Made by a program: the position numbers and the translations under genes | NCBI GenBank assembly: GCA_001657315.1 | Contig: LYSV01000049.1 | Span: 1-64,000, forward strand | DNA: 64,000 bases | Source of the DNA: Flammeovirgaceae bacterium BBD 1991-12 | Lineage (GTDB): Bacteria; Bacteroidota; Bacteroidia; Cytophagales; Cyclobacteriaceae | Reading direction: 5' to 3' | Shown here: positions 18,936-26,005 of the stretch, one piece after another | How positions within the stretch are numbered: the first letter of the stretch is position 1 | Layout: each line of letters opens with the position of its first letter | Notes under the pieces: generated by a model | Told to the model about the DNA's origin: nothing | Seen by the model: only the letters and a program-made list of their open reading frames with translations | Database searches by the model: none

Positions 18936-19856
18936 TCAGGTGGTCAGGTCCCGGAAGATATCCTCCAGTTTGGTCTCCGTGGGTGTCATCTCGGTGATTA
19001 CCCATTTATGACTTACGCAACTACTGAACACATCCCGTTTTGCTGACATATCCGGCTTGCTTTGTACTTCAAAACGGTTAGTACCAATTTTCTCTACGGA
19101 AGAAACCGAAGATAATTCACGGATTGTCTTTTGTACCTTATCTTCTTCGCCATCCTCAACAGTAACTGTCAGCAATTCCTGACCCTGCGCCTGTTTTCTC
19201 AAGGTATCCGCTGTGCCGTCAGCCACTATTCGTCCATTATTAATGATCAGTATCCTGTCACACGTAGCTTCCACTTCCGGCAGAATGTGTGTGCTCAGGA
19301 TCACCGTTTTCTCTTTTCCGATCTCCCTGATCAGCCGCCTGATCTCCACGATCTGATTGGGGTCAAGCCCCGTAGTCGGCTCATCAAGGATAAGGATCTC
19401 AGGATCATGGATCATGGCCTGTGCCAGCCCTACACGCTGGCGGTATCCTTTTGACAACTCCCCGATCTTTTTGTGCTTCTCGGCGTTCAGCCCACAGAGC
19501 TTCACCATTTCCCTTACCCGCGCGGCCGTCAAATGACCAGGCACGCCCTGGAGGGCTGCAGAAAACTCCAGATAGTCAATAACCGGCATATCAAGGTAAA
19601 GGGGGTTATGTTCTGGCAAATAACCAATGTACTTTCGAAGGGAGTCACCTTCCGTACGTACGGAATCTCCGCCTATTTTAATATCTCCATGATCCACCGC
19701 TATATAGCTGGTGATCATTTTCATGGTAGTCGTTTTACCGGCACCATTGGGACCAAGAAACCCCAGAATCTCACCTGTTTTTACCTCAAAGGATATGTCA
19801 TCCACTGCTCTTTGAGGTCCATAGGTTTTTGTCAAATTTTCAATCTTAATATCCAT
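18936..19856 (-). CDS. gldA: GldA-like ABC transporter ATPase
   Basis: 306 residues from ATG 19856; the frame runs back to 20078 but those residues are unlike any ATPase and would overlap the marR promoter and start. Walker A GPNGAGKTT at ~37, Q-loop near GYLPEHNPLYLDMP, ABC signature LSKGYRQRVGLAQAM, Walker B ILILDEPTTGLDP, H-loop STH. The C-terminal ~80 residues (VTVEDGEEDKVQKTIREL onward) are the regulatory tail seen in GldA/NatA/CcmA types. It powers the GldF/GldG complex. Its promoter region holds the 35-bp palindrome shared with the divergent marR gene. Confidence 0.9.
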   Translation of the reverse strand: MDIKIENLTKTYGPQRAVDDISFEVKTGEILGFLGPNGAGKTTTMKMITSYIAVDHGDIKIGGDSVRTEGDSLRKYIGYLPEHNPLYLDMPVIDYLEFSAALQGVPGHLTAARVREMVKLCGLNAEKHKKIGELSKGYRQRVGLAQAMIHDPEILILDEPTTGLDPNQIVEIRRLIREIGKEKTVILSTHILPEVEATCDRILIINNGRIVADGTADTLRKQAQGQELLTVTVEDGEEDKVQKTIRELSSVSSVEKIGTNRFEVQSKPDMSAKRDVFSSCVSHKWVITEMTPTETKLEDIFRDLTT

Positions 19857-19954
19857 AAAACTGAAATCTACAACGTTTGTGGTTTTTAAAATATGGATGC
19901 AATAATAACAATTCGTTGATTTTCTGTAAAGTAGGCATGTAAAAATTTTAACAT

Positions 19955-19989
19955 CACAAAAATACTTGACAATATCAAGTATTTTTGTG
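19955..19989. promoter_or_regulatory. 35-bp palindrome with outward-facing -7 elements, candidate MarR operator
   Basis: Perfect 15-bp arms (19955-19969, CACAAAAATACTTGA, and its complement at 19975-19989) around a 5-nt centre, CAATA. Each arm contains TATTTTTG, a match to the -7 consensus TAnnTTTG: on the plus strand at 19980-19987, toward marR (start 20001), and on the minus strand at 19957-19964, toward gldA (start 19856). A protein bound here would block both promoters. The MarR protein encoded next door is the obvious candidate (inference). No clear -33 element was found for either direction. Confidence 0.75.
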
Positions 19990-20000
19990 TATTTTGAGAG

Positions 20001-20438
20001 ATGGAAAAAGAGCAATACATAGGAAAGATCCGGGAGTTTAACCGGTTCTATACCAATGCGATCAATATTCTGAATCAAAGTGTATTGAAAAGCGATTTTT
20101 CCCTTGCTGAGGCACGTGTACTGTATGAAATAAGGAGTATGGAATCCTGCTCCGCACGAAAAATTCTGGAGAAGATCAACATTGATGAAGGTTATCTGAG
20201 CCGTATACTCAACAAATTCGTGTCCGGCGGTCTGGTGATAAAAGTGCAGTCCAAAAGTGACCGGAGAAGGTATTATCTCAGGCTTTCTTCGGACGGTCGC
20301 AAACAGATGGCACAGTTGGATATGTTGATGACAGAATCAATTGGTCAGTGGATTCACCATCTTTCAGCTCATCAGCTATCATCCCTGTTGGAGAGCATGC
20401 AAAACGTTGCTCAATTATTGACCCTATCCAAAAAATGA
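20001..20438 (+). CDS. MarR-family transcriptional regulator
   Basis: 145 residues with the winged-helix MarR pattern: LNQSVLKSDFSLAEARVLYE dimer/helix region, ARKILEKINIDEGYLSRILN recognition helix, VQSKSDRRRYYLRLSSDGRK wing. The start ATG is 11 bp after the right arm of the palindrome, consistent with autoregulation. Its stop overlaps the start of a GNAT gene by 4 bp (ATGA), so the two are translationally coupled. In many bacteria these two domains are fused in one ~310-residue MarR-GNAT protein; here they are separate frames. It is divergent from gldA. Confidence 0.9.
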   Translation: MEKEQYIGKIREFNRFYTNAINILNQSVLKSDFSLAEARVLYEIRSMESCSARKILEKINIDEGYLSRILNKFVSGGLVIKVQSKSDRRRYYLRLSSDGRKQMAQLDMLMTESIGQWIHHLSAHQLSSLLESMQNVAQLLTLSKK

Positions 20439-20908
20439 AGCCAACACCTGAAGACATCCGGATAAGGACCGCGTACAAGCCGGGCGATATCGGTTACATC
20501 ACCTATATGCATGGTCTCCTTTATGACTTTGGCCCCTTTTTTGAAGTTTATGTGGCTGATTCACTGGCAGCCTTCTATAAAAACATGGATAGTTCGAGAG
20601 AGCGGGTCTGGATAGCCGAGCATGATGACAGGATCATTGGAAGTATCGCATTAAAAGATACAGACAATGCAGCACAACTACGCTATTTTCTTATCCACCC
20701 GGATTATCGCGGCATCGGACTCGGGAACAGGATGATGGAGCTATTCACAGCCTTTATGAAACACTGTGAATACACGTCGTCATTCCTGCTGACTGAAAAG
20801 CAACTGGAGGTAGCTGCAAAGCTATACACAAAGTACGGATACCATTATGTTTCGTCACAGGAAACGGATTTTGGTCTGGTAGAGATGCGCTACGAGTTGA
20901 AACTCTAG
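20435..20908 (+). CDS. GNAT acetyltransferase coupled to MarR
   Basis: 157 residues from ATG 20435, overlapping the marR stop by 4 bp; upstream in-frame residues belong to the marR region. The GNAT acetyl-CoA motif is at ~80-105 (LRYFLIHPDYRGIGLGNRMM), with the usual beta-4 before it (RIIGSIALKD) and an ending FGLVEMRYEL. It resembles the C-terminal half of fused MarR-GNAT proteins (TPEDIRIRTAYKPGDIGYIT is a typical start of that half). The substrate is unknown; modification of an amine whose level MarR senses is a reasonable guess. Confidence 0.88.
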   Translation: MKPTPEDIRIRTAYKPGDIGYITYMHGLLYDFGPFFEVYVADSLAAFYKNMDSSRERVWIAEHDDRIIGSIALKDTDNAAQLRYFLIHPDYRGIGLGNRMMELFTAFMKHCEYTSSFLLTEKQLEVAAKLYTKYGYHYVSSQETDFGLVEMRYELKL

Positions 20909-20947
20909 ACTATAGGTGTCAATGCAGGACTTTGTACTCTAAATCGC

Positions 20948-21304
20948 CTATTTCACATTCATATTATTACTGTGCAGCGCCACAATACTGTCCAACTCCT
21001 CATCAGAAAAGCCCAGCTTTCCGCCCACCATTTTTATCAGTTGTAGTTCAGCTTTTGAAAGTTCTCCGTCCACCAGGGCCAGCTTGACCATGTCTTCCAG
21101 TTGTTTTTCCTTGTCCTGTTGATTTTGAGGAATAAAGTAGACATATTCATTTGAGTGATCGAGCATTACACTCAACCGGTCCAACGGAATATCCAACTCA
21201 TAGGCGATCTTGGAAAGGGCTACCCTCTCAACCTCATCAATTTTACCATCTACCCCCACCAGAGAGACAAGATTGCGGAAATGTTCTAACTTGATTAAAT
21301 CCAA
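20948..21304 (-). CDS. TerB-like tellurite-resistance-family protein
   Basis: 118 residues. Two TerB-type repeats with acidic loops: LVSLVGVDGKIDEVERVALS and MVKLALVDGELSKAELQLIK, the xxxxADGxxxxxExxxL pattern that binds metal in TerB. All helical, no signal peptide, so cytosolic. Lone TerB-like proteins are common in Bacteroidota and mostly uncharacterised; no other ter genes are near. It converges on the GNAT gene. Confidence 0.8.
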   Translation of the reverse strand: MDLIKLEHFRNLVSLVGVDGKIDEVERVALSKIAYELDIPLDRLSVMLDHSNEYVYFIPQNQQDKEKQLEDMVKLALVDGELSKAELQLIKMVGGKLGFSDEELDSIVALHSNNMNVK

Positions 21305-21501
21305 CGTATTATGATATTTGTTTTTAATCTATAATAAATTTTATTCTACTCCAATTTTTTACCCCGGTTTTGTGACGATCTCTGAGCGGGAAAGACCGGA
21401 CAGGAAAAGTCAGAAACAGAGAATCAGGAACATGGATCAAAACAATTTTAAGTTAAAAAGTCAAACTCCTATCCTATAATTACGTTATTTCGCAGGCACA
21501 A

Positions 21502-22521
21502 ATGCAGTTGCTTGAAAATATATCCCTAAAGCCCTATAACTCCTTTGGTATAAATGTGGAGTCCTCCCTGTGGGTGGAAGTAAATAGTCTGGAAGAGTTG
21601 CAGGAAGCCCTTGGCAATGACAAAATCCGTCATGGAAAAATAATGATACTGGGGGGAGGGAGCAATATACTTCTTACGGCGGATTTCAACGGAGTAGTGA
21701 TCAAAATAAACATTTTGGGCAAGGAGATCCTGGAAGAGACTGAAAAAGAGGTATTGGTAAAAACAGGTGCAGGAGAAAACTGGCATGAATTTGTGTTATA
21801 TGCACTGGACCAGGGCTGGGGAGGTATTGAGAATTTGTCCCTGATCCCCGGTACGGTAGGCGCTGCCCCCATGCAAAATATTGGGGCTTACGGTGTAGAA
21901 ATACGTGAGGTATTCGATCATTTAACGGCCGTCCACCGGGAAACAGGCAAAGCGGAAAAATTTGACAACAGGGATTGTAAGTTCGGGTACAGGGAAAGTG
22001 TGTTTAAAAATATTTACAAGGAACAGTACGTCATCACCCATGTAGCGCTTCGCCTGACCAAAAAGGATCATCCTATCAACACCTCCTACGGAACCATCAG
22101 TCAGGTACTTGAGCAGAACGGCATTAAAGACCCTACGATCCGGGACGTGAGCAATGCTGTGATCGGTATACGTCAAAGCAAGTTGCCTGACCCGGAAAAA
22201 ATTGGCAATGCTGGCAGTTTCTTTAAGAACCCTACTATTGACAAAATAGATTTTGAGGGATTAAGGGCGGAGTTCTCATCGATACCGGGTTATGAGCTTC
22301 CCGGTGATCAGGTGAAGATACCTGCGGCGTGGCTGATAGAACAGAGCGGCTGGAAGGGTATTAAAAGAGGTAACATTGGTGTACATAAAAAACAGGCACT
22401 CGTGTTGGTCAACTATGGAGGTGGCGAGGGTGCAGAACTCCGGGACCTTGCACTGGAAATCCAGAAATCAGTGGCTGACAGGTTCGGTATTGTACTTACA
22501 CCCGAGGTGAATATTATTTGA
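21502..22521 (+). CDS. murB: UDP-N-acetylenolpyruvoylglucosamine reductase
   Basis: 339 residues, the usual length for a type I MurB. FAD-binding and active-site motifs are present: ILGGGSNILLTADFNGVVIK, NLSLIPGTVGAAPMQNIGAY, FGYRESVFK, NAGSFFKNP (catalytic Ser region) and IPAAWLIEQSGWKG. It reduces UDP-GlcNAc-enolpyruvate to UDP-MurNAc in the cytosol with NADPH and FAD, the second committed step of peptidoglycan synthesis. It stands alone here; 197 bp precede it, and its stop is 8 bp from that of the convergent vapC gene. Confidence 0.97.
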   Translation: MQLLENISLKPYNSFGINVESSLWVEVNSLEELQEALGNDKIRHGKIMILGGGSNILLTADFNGVVIKINILGKEILEETEKEVLVKTGAGENWHEFVLYALDQGWGGIENLSLIPGTVGAAPMQNIGAYGVEIREVFDHLTAVHRETGKAEKFDNRDCKFGYRESVFKNIYKEQYVITHVALRLTKKDHPINTSYGTISQVLEQNGIKDPTIRDVSNAVIGIRQSKLPDPEKIGNAGSFFKNPTIDKIDFEGLRAEFSSIPGYELPGDQVKIPAAWLIEQSGWKGIKRGNIGVHKKQALVLVNYGGGEGAELRDLALEIQKSVADRFGIVLTPEVNII

Positions 22522-22529
22522 CCTGCTTC

Positions 22530-22898
22530 TTACTTTTGGATAAGATCTATGGCAGCCAGAAGCTTTTTGTCCAGCGTCCAGAGGGCCATGTCATTCTCCA
22601 ATGAAGCCGCAAGGATATAACAGTCTATGAGTCCTACGCCCCTGGCATAGAATTTATGTTCATTGGACAACTCCCCTCCCCTGATAAAGAGGTGCCGCTC
22701 TTCAACTTTAGGCAGATATTCCCAAAGTTCCCGCAGTACGGAACGTTCCCGCTTATTTCTGGCACCCTGAAAAAGCTCCCCAAAAATGGCGCTCATGGTA
22801 TAGATATGTCCTTTTCTCAGATAAGGACTGAACATGACCGAAATTTCTTCATTGCCCCTCAGAAATTCTATCCATACGGAGGTATCTGCAATGATCAT
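22530..22898 (-). CDS. vapC: PIN-domain toxin, VapC family
   Basis: 122 residues. PIN-fold acidic residues are intact: IIADTSVWIEFLRG at the N-terminus (first Asp and Glu), a mid Glu in MSAIFGELFQG, and GLIDCYILAASLE (third Asp), ending in LWTLDKKLL. VapC toxins are Mg2+-dependent RNases, often cutting tRNA. The start overlaps the stop of the antitoxin gene by 4 bp, the usual vapBC coupling. Target not predictable. Confidence 0.92.
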   Translation of the reverse strand: MIIADTSVWIEFLRGNEEISVMFSPYLRKGHIYTMSAIFGELFQGARNKRERSVLRELWEYLPKVEERHLFIRGGELSNEHKFYARGVGLIDCYILAASLENDMALWTLDKKLLAAIDLIQK

Positions 22899-23110
22899 CG
22901 GTTTTTGTTGATCTTACGAATACCATAGGCAGTGAAATCTTCATTGAACTGTAATGGCTCTTTGGAAACCTCATCAATAAGGTAGTTTATTTTTTTGTTG
23001 GCAATGTAGTCTTTAAGGGCGATGATCACACTTTCGGTGATATTTTTACCTCCGGTAAGTTCCATTACTTCCTTTATCAGTTCATCGGGTATTAGTGCGG
23101 TTACTTTCAT
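22895..23110 (-). CDS. vapB: VapB-type antitoxin
   Basis: 71 residues. The N-terminal ~40 form a ribbon-helix-helix-like segment (MKVTALIPDELIKEVMELTG, then NITESVIIALKDYI), followed by an acidic/aromatic tail (EVSKEPLQFNEDFTAYGIRK) that would wrap the toxin. Members of this short antitoxin family bind DNA as dimers and autorepress. A palindrome at 23133-23151 sits just upstream. Overlaps vapC by 4 bp. Confidence 0.88.
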   Translation of the reverse strand: MKVTALIPDELIKEVMELTGGKNITESVIIALKDYIANKKINYLIDEVSKEPLQFNEDFTAYGIRKINKNR

Positions 23111-23132
23111 TGGGTGCTTCTTTTCCTCTAAA

Positions 23133-23151
23133 ATACGATATTATATCGTAT
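23133..23151. promoter_or_regulatory. Palindrome upstream of vapB, candidate VapB operator
   Basis: Perfect 8-bp arms ATACGATA / TATCGTAT around TTA, 22 bp upstream of the vapB start codon. Size and place fit autorepression by a ribbon-helix-helix antitoxin. Binding is inferred. Confidence 0.6.
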
Positions 23152-23350
23152 CATAAAATATATCTAATACCTTTTACAAAACAATAACCTCAAGGTTCTA
23201 CGTCCCGGCCCCAACCCGTTACCGGTATCCAGTCACAAGGGACCGGTTAACAGCATGGTGTATCCGATATATCAAAAGATTTTTTACTCTTTAGATTAAA
23301 CCTTAATATATTGTCAAAGTCTATCGGACCAGGAACAATCAACCAATTCT

Positions 23351-23890
23351 TTGGAAGACAAGGAGCTACTGTCACGTTTACTGAACGACGAAAGTAAAAA
23401 CTTCGGGTTCAATTTGCTGGTAAAAAAGTATCAGGAAAAGACGTACTGGCATATCCGAAAGATGGTCATAGATCATGATGATGCAGATGATCTTGTCCAG
23501 GAGGTATTCATCAAAGTCTACAATAACATTGATAAATTCAGGGCAGATTCACAGCTTTACACATGGATATATCGTATAGCTACCAATGAATGCCTTACCT
23601 TTTTGAACAAAAAAAGAAGGCGTTTTTTTCTCCCACTTGGGGATGTGGAAAAAGAGCTGAATTCAAAACTGGATCACTCCCCTCACATTGACGGAGACGA
23701 AATACAGCTCAGACTTCAAAAAGCACTGCTCAAACTACCCGACAAGCAACGAATGGTTTTCAATATGAAGTATTTTGACGAAATGAAATACGAAGACATT
23801 TCAGAGATCACTGATACAAGTGTTGGGGCATTAAAAGCCAGCTATCACCACGCAGTAAAAAAAATTGAAGAATATTTAGACAAGGATTAA
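23351..23890 (+). CDS. ECF sigma factor (sigma-70 family)
   Basis: 179 residues starting at TTG 23351. The frame is closed by a stop at 23297 and has no ATG or GTG before the conserved region, so TTG is the best start. Region 2 is clear (LVKKYQEKTYWHIRKMVIDH, DADDLVQEVFIKVYNNID, YTWIYRIATNECLTFLNKKR), and region 4 follows (LLKLPDKQRMVFNMKYFDEM, YEDISEITDTSVGALKASYH). It directs RNA polymerase to a stress or envelope regulon. The next genes, a one-pass membrane protein and a Spy-like exported protein, look like its anti-sigma and periplasmic sensor. Confidence 0.92.
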   Translation: MEDKELLSRLLNDESKNFGFNLLVKKYQEKTYWHIRKMVIDHDDADDLVQEVFIKVYNNIDKFRADSQLYTWIYRIATNECLTFLNKKRRRFFLPLGDVEKELNSKLDHSPHIDGDEIQLRLQKALLKLPDKQRMVFNMKYFDEMKYEDISEITDTSVGALKASYHHAVKKIEEYLDKD

Positions 23891-23920
23891 ACCATCTGAA
23901 TAAAAACAGGTCAAACCCAT

Positions 23921-24358
23921 ATGTCGCGCAAATTAGAAGATATTGACAAGAAGAACATCCATACAGTGCCGGAAGATTATTTCGAAAAGCTTCCGGGAAT
24001 TATACAGTCCCGGGCTGTGGAGAGCGCAAAGGTACGTGGATCAAACCCGGTATTTACAAGGCTGAAACTGGTACTGCCAGCTGCCATGGTGGTATTGGTG
24101 GCCGTCTATTTCGCAGTTTTCAACAACTCTTCCATAGCTGACGCTTCTCCCGGAGACCTGCTGGCGGAAGTAGAAACAGAAGCCCTTGTGGCATATCTGG
24201 CTTCATCTGACATTACCACAGAGGAGATCATTGAGAACATAGATCTGGCAGCTATTGAATTCGAATTTGAAACAGAGAATTCCCTGTTGTTTGAGGATAG
24301 TGATACAGAAGCCCTGGAAGAATTTGCCGACGACTATTTTGACATAAGTGAATTGTAA
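23921..24358 (+). CDS. Putative anti-sigma factor with one membrane helix
   Basis: 145 residues. A soluble cytosolic part of ~48 residues (SRKLEDIDKKNIHTVPEDYF; Bacteroidota anti-sigma proteins commonly contain a similar vPxgYFe motif), a transmembrane helix at ~49-66 (LVLPAAMVVLVAVYFAVF), then a very acidic periplasmic tail with many Glu and Asp. No zinc-binding HxxxCxxC motif. Position 30 bp behind the ECF sigma gene supports the anti-sigma role; this is inference from context and layout. Confidence 0.7.
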   Translation: MSRKLEDIDKKNIHTVPEDYFEKLPGIIQSRAVESAKVRGSNPVFTRLKLVLPAAMVVLVAVYFAVFNNSSIADASPGDLLAEVETEALVAYLASSDITTEEIIENIDLAAIEFEFETENSLLFEDSDTEALEEFADDYFDISEL

Positions 24359-24381
24359 AGAAATTATAAATTTTCCATACC

Positions 24382-24885
24382 ATGAAAAAGGTAATGATTG
24401 TAATGATAATAACCTTGCTGTTGGGTGTGATGGGATTGCAGGGTCAGGACAGATCTTCTGAGCAAAAAATACAGGCCGCACGCATAGCACTGATCACGGA
24501 AAGATTGGGTCTTACGCCGGAGCAGGCTGAAAGATTCTGGCCTTTGTACAATGAATTCGCTCAAAAAAGAAAGGAACTCCGCCAGGAATACAACACCGAA
24601 AAAGCCAGACTCAATATGGCTACCGCCACCGAAGAGGAAAAGAAGGCCTTGCTGGACCTGGGACTCCGGCTGAAAGAAAGATCCGTACAAATGGAACGGG
24701 ATTACTCTGACCGGATGCTGAATGTGATCACCGCCCAGCAGATCATGTCGTTACGAAAGGCAGAGGACGATTTTCGAAAAATGATACTCGATCAGATACA
24801 GAGAAGGAGAATGCAGCGACAGGAAAGAAGAGAGCAAATGCGGGACCGCACAAACGAACGACAACAACGGAAAAGGAATAACTGA
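24382..24885 (+). CDS. Spy/CpxP-like exported protein, putative sensor for the ECF sigma system
   Basis: 167 residues: signal peptide MIVMIITLLLGVMGLQGQ, then a long helical, charged protein with the LTPEQAERFWPLYNEFAQKR motif that corresponds to the LTxxQ repeat of Spy/CpxP, a second half AQQIMSLRKAEDDFRKMILD, and an Arg/Gln-rich tail. Bacteroidota homologues are found regularly behind ECF sigma and anti-sigma genes. A periplasmic chaperone-like sensor of envelope damage is the likely role. It follows the anti-sigma gene by 23 bp. Confidence 0.82.
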   Translation: MKKVMIVMIITLLLGVMGLQGQDRSSEQKIQAARIALITERLGLTPEQAERFWPLYNEFAQKRKELRQEYNTEKARLNMATATEEEKKALLDLGLRLKERSVQMERDYSDRMLNVITAQQIMSLRKAEDDFRKMILDQIQRRRMQRQERREQMRDRTNERQQRKRNN

Positions 24886-24895
24886 GTAGTTTATT

Positions 24896-24953
24896 GTTCG
24901 AAGTTCTATGTTTACAGCTCTCACGTTTTAACTTTAAACGTGGAACTTTGAAC
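24896..24953. repeat. Nested intergenic inverted repeat
   Basis: Outer arms GTTCGAAGTTC (24896-24906) and GAACTTTGAAC (24943-24953) pair except for one G-T position. An inner 7-bp stem CACGTTT / AAACGTG (24922-24928, 24936-24942) abuts the right outer arm. It fills most of the gap between the Spy-like gene and the outer-membrane protein gene. A related word set (AAGTTCTATGTT) recurs at 51762-51829. Confidence 0.6.
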
Positions 24954-24961
24954 CTAATCAT

Positions 24962-25930
24962 ATGAAAATAGCTCTTGCTGTAGGGGTATGCATATTCTTT
25001 CTGATTTCGGCCAACCAGGCACAGAGTACATTGGACGAGGAGCTGGCAGCATTGGAAAGAGCACTGGATGAGCTGGATTCAGCTTCCATATTATCGCTTC
25101 TTGATAGCCTCATCAGGTTGGAAGAAACTGATGAGAATACATCACAGCTGGCGCTGAGGTTAAGTTATACCAGTCAGGTCGTAAGTGCCGGACGTGACCT
25201 CGGACTGGATCAGTTTGGCTTGTCCTATGGCTTTTCTTATTTCCATAAGTCGGGCATATTTGCCGATTTTACAGGATATTCAAATAGTCAGATCAATCCT
25301 CAATACTATCTTAACATGGCTTCACTGGGGTACCTGGGCAGTATTGGAAAAAACTGGACATGGATGGTCAACTATGACCGCTACCTCTACAACCGGCAAC
25401 AGGAAAGCACAGCAAATACCTTGTTTGAAAATGGTTTTAGCCTTTCGATATATGCCGGCAACGATCATTTCGATTCCGGTTTCGACTATTCCGTAATACT
25501 GGGTGATACTACGGCTGCTCACCGGATCAACTGGACCACCAATGCTGTGGTGAAATTTGACAAGTTCCTTTTTTTTGACAAGCTGATGCTGATGCCATCG
25601 TTCAGTATGCTGTTTGGAAACGGTATCAGCTATCTTCAGCCTTTTACACAAACAGATGTTGAGGCTCTTCGAGCAAGATTGATCCAGTCCAATACACGGC
25701 TCAGAGATCTGATCAATGACCCGGAACGATTAAGAAGAGAGATTGAAGAAATAAACACCTTTGGCTTACTGAATTACGGCCTTTCCATCCCCGTAAGCTT
25801 AAGATTAAAGAATTTGAATGTGCTTTTGATCTATCAGTACAATATACCTGTGGAATTGCCAGGCCAGAGCGAAGATCTTGAACCCAGCAGTTTCGTCAAT
25901 GCCACTGTATCATATTTCATTCAATTATAG
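24962..25930 (+). CDS. Hypothetical exported protein, probably an outer-membrane barrel
   Basis: 322 residues. Signal peptide IALAVGVCIFFLISANQAQS, a short acidic helical part (LDEELAALERALDELDS), then repeated aromatic-rich beta strands (QFGLSYGFSYFHKSGIFADF, WTWMVNYDRYLYNRQQES, INWTTNAVVKFDKFLFF) and a last strand FVNATVSYFIQL ending in Leu after aromatic residues, as in outer-membrane barrels. No family recognised. It may be the effector end of the sigma/anti-sigma/Spy-like cluster upstream, from which it is separated by the inverted repeat. Confidence 0.68.
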   Translation: MKIALAVGVCIFFLISANQAQSTLDEELAALERALDELDSASILSLLDSLIRLEETDENTSQLALRLSYTSQVVSAGRDLGLDQFGLSYGFSYFHKSGIFADFTGYSNSQINPQYYLNMASLGYLGSIGKNWTWMVNYDRYLYNRQQESTANTLFENGFSLSIYAGNDHFDSGFDYSVILGDTTAAHRINWTTNAVVKFDKFLFFDKLMLMPSFSMLFGNGISYLQPFTQTDVEALRARLIQSNTRLRDLINDPERLRREIEEINTFGLLNYGLSIPVSLRLKNLNVLLIYQYNIPVELPGQSEDLEPSSFVNATVSYFIQL

Positions 25931-25987
25931 AGACCTCTTTATTTCCTGGCAGTGATATCATCGGATAGTAAATAACAGATTATTGGA

Positions 25988-25995
25988 TAATTTTG
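25988..25995 (+). promoter_or_regulatory. TAnnTTTG-type -7 element upstream of xseA
   Basis: TAATTTTG, a full match to the Bacteroidota -7 consensus, 10 bp before the xseA ATG. If used, the transcript would be nearly leaderless. No -33 element seen. Confidence 0.35.
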
Positions 25996-26005
25996 CCGAT
26001 CTGTG

